Notes: generated from the letters alone by a model not told the origin. 7,300 nt of DNA from DASYSA01 sp036003885 (GCA_036003885.1 DASYSA010000364.1:1-7300); one strand, 5' to 3'. Positions 1 through 7,300 are shown, counted from the first letter of the stretch. Program-made: numbers and translations.

Positions 1-53
1 TTCGCGGTCATATCCTGGAGCCCTTTTGAGGTGAACACTCGTTCCTGGAACAT
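1..53 (-). CDS. Possible start of a divergent gene running off the left edge
   Basis: A minus-strand frame opens at ATG 53-51 and stays open to position 1, giving 17 residues that begin MFQERVFTSKG. A GGTGG stretch five bases upstream of the ATG could act as a ribosome binding site. The AT-rich, dyad-containing region just to the right would fit a shared divergent promoter. The piece is too short to recognise a family. The plus strand also offers short open tails in this stretch (frame 1 ends with TGA at 67-69, frame 3 with TGA at 27-29), so the DNA could instead be the end of an upstream plus-strand gene. The call is weak. Confidence 0.25.
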   Translation of the reverse strand, partial: MFQERVFTSKGLQDMTA

Positions 54-100
54 CTTGTCCACCGGATGACATGGGACTTCAGGTGTCACGGGAACATCGG

Positions 101-122
101 ACACCTCACTTCAGTGAGGTGT
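101..122. promoter_or_regulatory. Perfect 22-bp dyad, candidate operator
   Basis: The arms ACACCTCACT (101-110) and AGTGAGGTGT (113-122) are exact reverse complements separated by TC. Further copies of the inner AGGTGT hexamer lie nearby: AGGTGTC at 81-87 forms a second inverted pair with GACACCT at 100-106. No T-tract follows on either strand (TAATAAAAAA follows on plus), so it is not an intrinsic terminator. It sits about 20 bp upstream of a TATAAT box and about 70 bp upstream of the iron-sulfur subunit start, which suits a binding site for a dimeric regulator. The regulator is unknown. Confidence 0.55.
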
Positions 123-142
123 TAATAAAAAATCGCCTGCAA

Positions 143-148
143 TATAAT
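143..148 (+). promoter_or_regulatory. Consensus TATAAT -10 box without a clear -35
   Basis: A perfect TATAAT lies 43 bases before the ATG at 192. At 17-bp spacing the -35 position would be 120-125 (TGTTAA), a poor match that overlaps the right arm of the dyad. An activator-dependent or repressor-controlled promoter is possible. This is inferred from sequence only. Confidence 0.35.
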
Positions 149-152
149 GCGC

Positions 153-181
153 TTGAACTTCCTGATGAGGGGTACTATATT
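153..181 (+). promoter_or_regulatory. Candidate sigma-70 promoter giving a near-leaderless transcript
   Basis: TTGAAC at 153-158 keeps the key TTGA of the -35 consensus. It is followed after exactly 17 bp by TATATT at 176-181, a 5/6 match to the -10 box. A start site about 7 bases after the -10 box would fall near 188, leaving only a few bases before the ATG at 192. That agrees with the absence of a Shine-Dalgarno sequence in front of this gene. Confidence 0.45.
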
Positions 182-191
182 GCGCTCTTAG

Positions 192-707
192 ATGAGAGCA
201 AGGACACACATCCAATTCACGCTCAACGGCGAAGAAGTCGAAGCATCCTTCGCGCCGCATAAGACGTTGCTTGAAGTCTTGCGAGAGGACATGGGACTGG
301 TCGGCACCAAGCACGGGTGTGAGCTGGGTGAGTGCGGCACTTGCACGGTGCTTGTTGACGGGCGAGCCGTCCTCTCTTGCCTGGTGCTTGGCCTGGACAT
401 GGAAGGGCGAGAGTTGACGACCATTGAAGGGATGGCTGAAGGCCCGCGACTTCATCCTCTACAGGAGACCTTCGCTGATCTCGGCGCAGCACAATGCGGC
501 TACTGCTCGCCCGGATTCCTCCTCGTAGCCAAAGAACTGCTCGAGCGCAATCCGAGCCCCGAACGCCAGGAGATCAAGGAAGCGCTTTCGGGCAATCTCT
601 GCCGCTGCACCGGCTATCTCAAGATTTTCGAAGCCGTGGAACTGGCGGCAGCAAGAATGCGCGGGGAATCGGCGGAGCCGTCCAAAGAGAGCATCTACGG
701 TTACTGA
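192..707 (+). CDS. (2Fe-2S) subunit of a xanthine dehydrogenase-family molybdenum hydroxylase (HcrC/CoxS-like)
   Basis: This 171-residue protein is the small electron-transfer subunit of a molybdenum hydroxylase, passing electrons between the FAD subunit and the molybdopterin active site in the cytoplasm. The N-terminal plant-ferredoxin domain carries one cluster on Cys43, Cys48, Cys51 and Cys63 (CELGECGTC pattern). The C-terminal helical domain binds the second cluster through Cys102 and Cys105 (QCGYC) and Cys137 and Cys139 (CRCTGY). Length and cysteine layout are normal for the family, so it should be intact. The ATG at 192 is directly preceded by an in-frame TAG (189-191), so no earlier start is possible; there is no Shine-Dalgarno sequence, and the message may be nearly leaderless. 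The FAD subunit follows after 15 bp, indicating an operon. The substrate cannot be read from this subunit; the partner suggests an aryl-CoA reductase type, but a xanthine, CO or aldehyde dehydrogenase-like role is not excluded. Confidence 0.93.
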   Translation: MRARTHIQFTLNGEEVEASFAPHKTLLEVLREDMGLVGTKHGCELGECGTCTVLVDGRAVLSCLVLGLDMEGRELTTIEGMAEGPRLHPLQETFADLGAAQCGYCSPGFLLVAKELLERNPSPERQEIKEALSGNLCRCTGYLKIFEAVELAAARMRGESAEPSKESIYGY

Positions 708-720
708 AAACTGAAAACTG
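704..720. repeat. Short CTGAAAA tandem repeat spanning a stop codon
   Basis: The 7-bp unit CTGAAAA is repeated about 2.4 times. The first unit supplies the TGA stop (705-707) of the iron-sulfur subunit, and the array fills nearly the whole 15-bp gap before the FAD-subunit ATG. It takes the place where a Shine-Dalgarno sequence would be expected. The unit length matches the ACGCGAA repeats elsewhere in the window. Confidence 0.6.
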
Positions 721-722
721 TT

Positions 723-1724
723 ATGATGCGATTGCCACAATTCGATTATCACGCGCCGCGCACACTGGCCGACGCCGTGAAGATGAGAGCCGATTCCGGG
801 CCCGACGCAATGTTTGTCGCGGGCGGGACGGATCTTTATCCGAATATGAAGCGTCGGCAGCAAACGCCGAAGACCGTCATCTCCGTTATGCGCATCCTGA
901 AATTGCACGAAATTCGTGGCGATGAAAAGTCCGGCCTGATCATTGGAGCGAGCGCGCTCCTGAGTGAAGTCAACAAACACCTGCGGGTCAGACAAGCTTA
1001 CCCTGTCGTAGCTCAAGCATCAGGACTCATCGCCACGCCGCTCTTACGCAACATGGGGACGATTGGAGGTAACCTGCTCCTGGATACACGTTGCAACTAC
1101 TACGATCAGAACTACGAGTGGCGGCGGGGGATCAACTTCTGCCTGAAGAAGGACGGAGACATTTGCTGGGTGGCGCCGGGCAGCTCGAAGTGCTGGGCCG
1201 TACAGTCTTCTGACCTGGCCCCGGTCATGGTGGCGCTAGGGGCGAAGCTCAAGCTTGTCTCTGTCGACGGTGAAAGACTCATCGAAGCCCGCGATCTCTA
1301 TAAAGACGATGGGATCGACTACTTGCACAAGCGTCCGGACGAGTTGCTGGCGGAGATTCACCTGCCTCCGCCCAACGGGACGCATGCGACATATCACAAA
1401 CTCCGTCGTCGCGGCGCATTCGACTTCCCGGTGCTGGGAGTTGCCGCTGTCGTTCAAATCACGAAGAGTGGCGCCGTCGAAAAGGCTCGCATCGTGCTTG
1501 GCGGCGTTGCGCCGTCGCCCGTTGAAGTGAAAGAGGCCGATGTCGTGCTCGAGGGGCGGCAGTTCGACCAGGAGAGGATCGCCGCTGCCGCAGAGGCTTG
1601 TTACTTGAAGGCGCGCCCGCTCGACAACACCGACTTTGTGATGGGCTGGCGCAAACAGATGGCGCGCCCTTTTGCGCTCCGGGCGCTCGAAGAGCTGCGT
1701 GCGAGGTGGGAGCTGAAGAGATAA
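723..1724 (+). CDS. FAD-binding subunit of a molybdenum hydroxylase with an extra [4Fe-4S] loop (4-hydroxybenzoyl-CoA reductase beta-like)
   Basis: This 333-residue protein belongs to the FAD-binding 'subunit M' family of molybdenum hydroxylases. FAD-contact motifs are visible at residues 33-38 (AGGTDL) and 113-117 (TIGGN), followed by the C-terminal CO-dehydrogenase flavoprotein domain from about residue 222 to 325. Between them is an insertion with Cys124, Cys140, Cys148 and Cys157. Its 16-8-9 spacing matches, as I recall it, the [4Fe-4S] ligands of Thauera aromatica HcrB (Cys122, 138, 146, 155). In that enzyme the cluster lets a low-potential ferredoxin donate electrons, which travel through FAD and the 2Fe-2S centres to molybdenum to remove the ring hydroxyl of 4-hydroxybenzoyl-CoA. 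The loop strongly supports subfamily membership; the actual substrate is inferred. ATGs at 723 and 726 are both possible starts, and neither has a Shine-Dalgarno sequence, so translation may be coupled to the upstream gene. No large molybdopterin subunit follows; the next gene converges 30 bp away. Confidence 0.88.
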   Translation: MMRLPQFDYHAPRTLADAVKMRADSGPDAMFVAGGTDLYPNMKRRQQTPKTVISVMRILKLHEIRGDEKSGLIIGASALLSEVNKHLRVRQAYPVVAQASGLIATPLLRNMGTIGGNLLLDTRCNYYDQNYEWRRGINFCLKKDGDICWVAPGSSKCWAVQSSDLAPVMVALGAKLKLVSVDGERLIEARDLYKDDGIDYLHKRPDELLAEIHLPPPNGTHATYHKLRRRGAFDFPVLGVAAVVQITKSGAVEKARIVLGGVAPSPVEVKEADVVLEGRQFDQERIAAAAEACYLKARPLDNTDFVMGWRKQMARPFALRALEELRARWELKR

Positions 1725-1754
1725 TTCCGTTTCCACGAAAGCACCCTCCTCCAC

Positions 1755-4208
1755 CTATTCACACCTCAATGCCGCCATCGGGTCCACCTTAGCCGCTCGG
1801 CGAGCGGGAACATAGGCGGCCAGCAACGCCGTTCCTCCCAGCACCAGCGGGGTCATCACAAAAGTTAATGGATCAGTGGCGCTGACTCCGTACAGAAGGC
1901 TGGACATTATCCGGGTGAGCGCAAATGCGCCCGTCAGTCCGACCGCAGTGCCAATGGACGCAAGGATCAATGCCTGTCGGATCACAAGCGCCAGGATGTT
2001 GCGCCGCTGCGCTCCCAGCGCCATGCGAATGCCGATCTCATGCGTTCGCTGATTTACCGAATAGACCATCACTCCATAGATGCCGATTGCAGCCAGGACT
2101 AACGCGATGACTGCAAACGCGCCGAGCAGCAACATCGCGAAACGTCGCCGCGCCAGCGAATCATATAAGCGCTCGTCCATCGAGCTTAGATCAAACACCG
2201 GCATCTCCGGGTCCAATGCCTCGATCTCGCGCGTTATCGCCTGAGTCATCTGGATCGGATCGGAACCGGTGCGTATGACCAGAAACATGCTTCTCGCAAG
2301 GTACTGCTCAAACGGGAAGTAGACAGCAATTGGCGGTTCCTTTTCGTGACTATACTGTTTCGCGTCGCTGATTACGCCGACTACCGTCCGCCACGAGCCG
2401 GAATTTCCTCGTTGCACCCGCTTGCCCAGCGGGTCCTCATTTGGCCAGAAGCGTTGCGCCAGCGCCTCATCGACGATCACGGTCTCCTGGCCACCTTTAG
2501 TATCGTGCTCATCAAAGTATCGCCCCTTCAGCAGCGGAATGCCCATGGTATGGAAGTACTCGGGGCTCACAATGCGGACGTTGGAGATGATAAAGTCCTG
2601 AGCATTCTTCGGCACGTAACCCTCGATGGCTATTGGCTCCCACGCCAGGGCTACTGTGCTCATAGGTAATGAATAGGTTGTGCCCGCCGATTCGACTTCC
2701 GGCAACGTCTTCAGCCTGTCGCTGACGCGCCGAAAGAAGGACATGATCGAATCAGGTGTGGAGTATTTCGTGGCCGGCAGAGACAGACGCAGTGAGAGAA
2801 GATTGTGTGAATTGAAACCCGGATTCGCGTTCGCGATGCCTTGATAACTGCGAATCAACAGGCTGGCTCCGATCAGAAGAAGTAACGAAAGAGCGACTTC
2901 GGATACGACCAGCAGCTTCCGTGTTCGATGACTCGAAGCTCCACCTTCGCCCGAACCGCGCCCCCCTTCTTTGAGTGCGGTAGTCAGGTCCACACGTGAG
3001 GCCCTCAGGGCCGGCGCCAGTCCGAAGAGAATGCCGGTAAGCAGGGCCGTGACACAGGTGAATCCCATCGCTCGGCCGTCGATCCCTACTTCATGCAAGC
3101 GCGGAAAGTCTTCGGGAGCCCACAAGCCCAGCCCTTTGACAGCCAGGAGAGCGATGACCAGTCCCAGAAGGCCGCCCATCATCGCCAGCAACACACTTTC
3201 GGTGAGGAGTTGCCGGAATATGCGAAGCCGTCCGGCCCCTACCGCGGCACGAATAGCGATCTCCCTTTGTCGCACCGCGGCGCGCGAGAGCAGCAGGTTG
3301 GCAGCGTTGGCGCAGGCGATTAGCAGCACGAATGTGACCGCGAAAAAGAGCACCGAGAGCCACAGGTGCAGGTCTCCAACGACCTGTTCGAGCAAAGGCA
3401 CTACACTGATCGTCAATCCGCCACTTGGCGGGTAACTGGCTGGATATTGCAGCTTCATTCCGTCGGCGATGACATCCATGTCAGCTTGCGCCTGGGCAAC
3501 GGTAACACGTGGCTTGAGCCTCGCAAAAATGTTGAAGTCTTCATTGCCACGATTAGTCCGGGCGCTTTCGCTCATCGGCAACGGCAGGAACAGGTCTGCT
3601 CTCTCAATGCCGTTGACCGCAGGCATCACCTCTTTATTCAACGAGAATTCTGCCGGCATAACTCCGACCACGGCGAAGTCGTTGCCATTGAGAGTCACGT
3701 GTTTCCCGACTATCTCCGGGTCTGCACCGTACCATCGCTGCCAGAACCCATTGCTAAGAATTGCCGTCTGGGCCTTACCCGGCTCGTCCTCCTCAGGCAG
3801 GAAGACACGGCCAAGCTTCGCTTGAGCGCCCAGGAGATGAAAGAGAGAAGAGGAGACTCGCGCTCCATCAACGTGTTGGGGTGTTCCCTGTCCAGTCAGA
3901 TTGAAGCTTCCGCCGATGGAAATCGCTACGTCGTCGAAGACCTGGTTCTGATTCTTGATGTCAAGGTACTGCCCCGGCGAAAACCAATCCTGGGGCACGT
4001 TCAACCCGGGAGAGCGACTCCAGAGTATGACTAGCCTGTCCGCGCCCTCATAGGGCAGAGGGCGCAGTAACAGAGCGTTGATCACGCTGAAGATTCCGGT
4101 ATTGGCGCCAATCCCGATTGCCAGCGATAGTACCGCTGCAGCGGTAAAGCCAGGGTGCTTAAACAGAATCCGAACGCCATAACAGAGATCCTGCCACAGA
4201 GCTTCCAT
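1755..4208 (-). CDS. ADOP-type (Acidobacterial duplicated orphan permease) ABC transporter permease
   Basis: This 817-residue inner-membrane protein is a MacB/FtsX-type permease made of two tandem halves. The first half has a transmembrane helix at about residues 22-48, a periplasmic MacB-PCD domain at about 50-275, then helices near 282-303, 338-357 and 383-402. The second half starts with a helix near 432-453 and a second periplasmic domain, then helices near 691-715, 739-765 and 785-800. The cytoplasmic motif EIxIRxAxGA occurs twice, just after helices at about residues 316-325 and 724-733, which confirms the duplication. The C-terminus (VDPMAALRCE) is typical of the family. ADOP permeases usually stand alone without an ATPase, and none is present here. 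Members are thought to act with MacB-like ATPases in export or envelope stress; the substrate is unknown. I chose the ATG at 4208-4206 because AAAGGAG lies seven bases upstream; an in-frame ATG at 4247 would add 13 residues but lacks such a site. The gene converges on the FAD subunit and diverges from the S9 peptidase. Confidence 0.92.
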   Translation of the reverse strand: MEALWQDLCYGVRILFKHPGFTAAAVLSLAIGIGANTGIFSVINALLLRPLPYEGADRLVILWSRSPGLNVPQDWFSPGQYLDIKNQNQVFDDVAISIGGSFNLTGQGTPQHVDGARVSSSLFHLLGAQAKLGRVFLPEEDEPGKAQTAILSNGFWQRWYGADPEIVGKHVTLNGNDFAVVGVMPAEFSLNKEVMPAVNGIERADLFLPLPMSESARTNRGNEDFNIFARLKPRVTVAQAQADMDVIADGMKLQYPASYPPSGGLTISVVPLLEQVVGDLHLWLSVLFFAVTFVLLIACANAANLLLSRAAVRQREIAIRAAVGAGRLRIFRQLLTESVLLAMMGGLLGLVIALLAVKGLGLWAPEDFPRLHEVGIDGRAMGFTCVTALLTGILFGLAPALRASRVDLTTALKEGGRGSGEGGASSHRTRKLLVVSEVALSLLLLIGASLLIRSYQGIANANPGFNSHNLLSLRLSLPATKYSTPDSIMSFFRRVSDRLKTLPEVESAGTTYSLPMSTVALAWEPIAIEGYVPKNAQDFIISNVRIVSPEYFHTMGIPLLKGRYFDEHDTKGGQETVIVDEALAQRFWPNEDPLGKRVQRGNSGSWRTVVGVISDAKQYSHEKEPPIAVYFPFEQYLARSMFLVIRTGSDPIQMTQAITREIEALDPEMPVFDLSSMDERLYDSLARRRFAMLLLGAFAVIALVLAAIGIYGVMVYSVNQRTHEIGIRMALGAQRRNILALVIRQALILASIGTAVGLTGAFALTRIMSSLLYGVSATDPLTFVMTPLVLGGTALLAAYVPARRAAKVDPMAALRCE

Positions 4209-4215
4209 CAAATAG

Positions 4216-4222
4216 CTCCTTT
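4216..4222 (-). promoter_or_regulatory. Ribosome binding site of the ADOP permease
   Basis: AAAGGAG on the minus strand lies seven bases before the ATG at 4208-4206. It decides the start of the permease in favour of residue 14 of the longest possible frame. Confidence 0.8.
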
Positions 4223-4353
4223 GTGGGCGCCGTATCGAGTCGCCCACAGGCTATCAGTTTTAATGTGCAGCAACACAGCGTCGAGAGCTTCGTGGTTTGC
4301 CACGACAATGCGAACAGCATAGAACATTGAGGCGACAATGGGGAAGGCAGAAC

Positions 4354-4453
4354 GGGAGAGTGGGAGAGTGGGAGAGTGGGAGAATGGGAGAGTGGGAGAA
4401 TGGGAGAATGGGAGAATGGGAGAGGGAGAATGGGAGAGAGAGAATGGGAGAGA
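4354..4453. repeat. Tandem array of the 8-bp unit GGGAGAAT/GGGAGAGT
   Basis: Eight units follow without interruption from 4354 to 4417, mixing two variants: GGGAGAGT at 4354, 4362, 4370 and 4386, and GGGAGAAT at 4378, 4394, 4402 and 4410. The array then degrades: a 6-bp partial unit at 4418, a full unit at 4424, an expanded GA-rich unit at 4432-4445 and a final partial unit. The strand is purely G, A and T with no C, so there is a strong purine bias. A period of 8 does not preserve reading frame, which argues against a coding role. Confidence 0.9.
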
Positions 4454-4454
4454 G

Positions 4455-4475
4455 ACGCGAAACGCGAAACGCGAA
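4455..4475. repeat. Three tandem copies of the 7-bp unit ACGCGAA
   Basis: Exact units lie at 4455-4461, 4462-4468 and 4469-4475, immediately after the 8-bp array. The same unit, degenerate and on the opposite strand, appears at 7270-7297. The array therefore looks like a member of a dispersed short-repeat family, not a chance run. Confidence 0.8.
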
Positions 4476-4488
4476 ACCTTCAGTTTCG
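4472..4488. repeat. Hairpin closing the 7-bp repeat array
   Basis: CGAAAC (4472-4477) and GTTTCG (4483-4488) are perfect inverted arms around the loop CTTCA. Because CGAAAC also occurs at 4458 and 4465 within the repeats, the single right arm could pair with any of three left arms. No T-tract follows, so it is not a terminator. Confidence 0.55.
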
Positions 4489-4560
4489 GAGTCGAACGCC
4501 TTCCGTGATAGACTCACCGGCAGAGACGCAGCTTCAGGGTCAATCAGTGGATCACCAGTC

Positions 4561-4567
4561 AGGAGAG
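4561..4567 (+). promoter_or_regulatory. Ribosome binding site of the S9 peptidase
   Basis: AGGAGAG lies five bases before the ATG at 4573. It fixes the start there and excludes the long upstream extension through the repeat array. Confidence 0.85.
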
Positions 4568-4572
4568 CTTCG

Positions 4573-6741
<2,169 letters not shown>

Positions 6742-6778
6742 GAGACATTCCGCATCACCGGCTGAGTCGAGTCAACTT

Positions 6779-6795
6779 GTAGCTCGCTACTTTTT
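6779..6795 (+). terminator. Weak intrinsic terminator after the S9 peptidase
   Basis: GTAG-CTCG-CTAC (6779-6790) forms a short stem and is followed at once by TTTTT (6791-6795), 37 bases after the peptidase stop. It overlaps the end of the convergent gene. The stem is only four to five base pairs, so efficiency would be low. Confidence 0.3.
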
Positions 6796-7176
6796 GGTGA
6801 TCTTGAAATCACCCTTGCGGTTGCCGTGATCCCAGCTGCCTGTCATTGTGCCGTTCTCGACCTTCCCATCGATCACGTAGTGAATATCGGTGCCTCTGCG
6901 GTCCTTCGCATCGGCCTCCATGTGCACCGCACCGGTGTTCGCATCGAACGTGCATTTTTGCAGCGCAATGGCGTTCGGGCCGGGATTCACACTTCCAGTC
7001 AGAGCCTTGCCATCCCATTTCAGCTCGACCGTGACCTGATTTCGATGAGTAGGGGACGGACCCCAATCTCCCGCCCACGTACCCGTCAACGGATCCGCGA
7101 CTGTCAGGACCGCGCCCGCCGCTGCGATCGCGGCGCACACAATCGCGCAAACGAGACAAAGAGTTTTCACTCGCAT
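6787..7176 (-). CDS. Small exported protein of unknown function with a GTW-type beta-sheet domain
   Basis: This 129-residue protein has a hydrophobic N-terminal signal of about 22-28 residues, with likely cleavage after an alanine-rich stretch (AAAGA or TVA). The mature part begins DPLTGTWAGDWG and alternates short strands and glycine turns (LTGSV, MTGSW, GDFKITKK), suggesting a small lipocalin-like or beta-barrel fold in the periplasm or outside the cell. It has a single cysteine in the mature part (in LQKCTF), and no lipobox or catalytic motif is evident. Similar short exported proteins are, from memory, common as hypotheticals in Acidobacteriota; no function is known to me. The ATG at 7176-7174 has GGAGG four bases upstream, which makes the start secure. 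It converges with the S9 peptidase, 45 bp between stops, and has an extended -10 promoter candidate 41 bases before the start. Confidence 0.82.
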   Translation of the reverse strand: MRVKTLCLVCAIVCAAIAAAGAVLTVADPLTGTWAGDWGPSPTHRNQVTVELKWDGKALTGSVNPGPNAIALQKCTFDANTGAVHMEADAKDRRGTDIHYVIDGKVENGTMTGSWDHGNRKGDFKITKK

Positions 7177-7180
7177 ATGT

Positions 7181-7185
7181 CCTCC
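7181..7185 (-). promoter_or_regulatory. Ribosome binding site of the small exported protein
   Basis: GGAGG on the minus strand lies four bases before the ATG at 7176-7174. It supports this start. Confidence 0.75.
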
Positions 7186-7216
7186 ATGGTTCTAAGTCGG
7201 ATTCTGGAACGGGAGA

Positions 7217-7225
7217 ATAATACCA
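7217..7225 (-). promoter_or_regulatory. Extended -10 promoter candidate for the small exported protein
   Basis: The minus strand reads TGGTATTAT, an extended -10 (TGn followed by a 5/6 TATAAT match). The transcript would start near 7210 and carry about 34 bases before the ATG, including the GGAGG. No -35 is visible at 17-bp spacing (GTCGGA), as is common for extended -10 promoters. Confidence 0.4.
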
Positions 7226-7269
7226 CAAGGCTCTTCGCGTCCGACCTTTCAAACGTCCCTTTCGACCCG

Positions 7270-7297
7270 CCCGCGTTTCGCCTTTTGCGTTTCGCGT
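7270..7297. repeat. Degenerate inverted copy of the 7-bp ACGCGAA repeat
   Basis: Read on the minus strand from 7297 to 7270, the sequence divides into four 7-bp units: ACGCGAA, ACGCAAA, AGGCGAA and ACGCGGG. This is the same unit as at 4455-4475, in the opposite orientation. The array reaches almost to the window edge and may continue. Confidence 0.65.
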
Positions 7298-7300
7298 TCA

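Larger units (their letters stand above)
4209..4572. other. 364-bp divergent intergenic region dominated by tandem repeats
   Basis: This region separates the permease (leftward) from the S9 peptidase (rightward) and must hold promoters for both. I see no sigma-70 promoter convincing enough to call on either strand. It holds ribosome binding sites at both ends, a 6-bp-stem hairpin (TCGTGG-TTTG-CCACGA, 4290-4305), an 8-bp repeat array, a 7-bp repeat array and a second hairpin. The plus-strand frame in phase with the peptidase is open from 4297 through the repeats, but the translation there is low complexity and is not counted as coding. Confidence 0.7.

Noticed and set aside
101..130. The perfect dyad at 101-122 as an intrinsic terminator.
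   Set aside because: It is followed by TAATAAAAAA on plus and by mixed sequence (CCGATG) on minus, not by a T-tract on either.
71..262. A 63-residue plus-strand frame upstream of and overlapping the iron-sulfur subunit.
   Set aside because: It spans the dyad and both promoter candidates, overlaps a certain gene by 71 bases, has no good ribosome binding site and matches no family I know.
1725..1754. Bidirectional terminator between the converging FAD subunit and permease.
   Set aside because: Only a four-pair TTTC-CAC-GAAA stem is present and no T-tract follows.
4209..4247. Thirteen extra N-terminal residues on the ADOP permease from the ATG at 4247.
   Set aside because: The ATG at 4208 has AAAGGAG at ideal distance, which lies inside the would-be extension, and ADOP proteins typically begin close to this point.
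4290..4305. Hairpin TCGTGG-TTTG-CCACGA as a regulatory element.
   Set aside because: A six-pair stem is common by chance in GC-rich DNA, and nothing nearby (T-tract, promoter, start codon) gives it a role.
4354..4476. CRISPR array.
   Set aside because: The units are 7-8 bp tandem copies with no unique spacers.
4297..4572. N-terminal extension of the S9 peptidase by 92 residues, starting at TTG 4297 and reading through the repeat array.
   Set aside because: The extension is a low-complexity translation of the 8-bp repeat (GEWESGRMGEWE type), lies before an obvious signal peptide, and the ATG at 4573 has its own strong AGGAGAG site.
6796..6813. Inverted repeat GGTGAT-CTTGAA-ATCACC as a terminator.
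   Set aside because: It lies inside the last codons of the small exported gene; the T-run precedes it on plus and becomes an A-run after it on minus, so neither strand has a hairpin followed by T.

Overview
The window looks like chromosomal DNA of an acidobacterium, possibly of the Blastocatellia type. The evidence is an ADOP-type orphan permease (a family expanded in Acidobacteriota), a TolB-propeller S9 peptidase and a small secreted GTW-motif protein typical of that phylum, in moderately GC-rich DNA. The assignment is inferred from gene content alone; there is no rRNA or other phylogenetic marker.

Layout. Positions 1-191 are an AT-rich control region with a perfect 10-2-10 dyad, extra AGGTGT half-sites and two candidate promoters; a gene may run leftward off the edge. 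Positions 192-1724 hold two co-directional genes for the iron-sulfur and FAD subunits of a molybdenum hydroxylase. The FAD subunit carries the extra four-cysteine loop that marks 4-hydroxybenzoyl-CoA reductase beta subunits. No molybdopterin-binding large subunit is visible. Converging on this pair, 30 bp away, is an 817-residue ADOP permease (1755-4208, minus) with no ATPase beside it.

Positions 4209-4572 form a 364-bp divergent intergenic region. It holds a 100-bp array of an 8-bp GGGAGAAT/GGGAGAGT unit, then three copies of a 7-bp ACGCGAA unit that end in a small hairpin. Next comes a secreted S9 prolyl-oligopeptidase-family peptidase (4573-6741, plus), then a convergent small exported protein (6787-7176, minus). 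The right edge (7270-7297) carries a degenerate, inverted copy of the same 7-bp repeat.

The genes do not form one pathway. The molybdenum hydroxylase pair is one unit; the permease, peptidase and small exported protein are separate envelope or secretion-related genes, each with its own strong ribosome binding site. I found no phage, transposase, CRISPR, tRNA or rRNA. The most notable signals are the orphan HcrBC-like pair with its operator-like, near-leaderless promoter, and the period-7/period-8 repeat families in the intergenic spaces.
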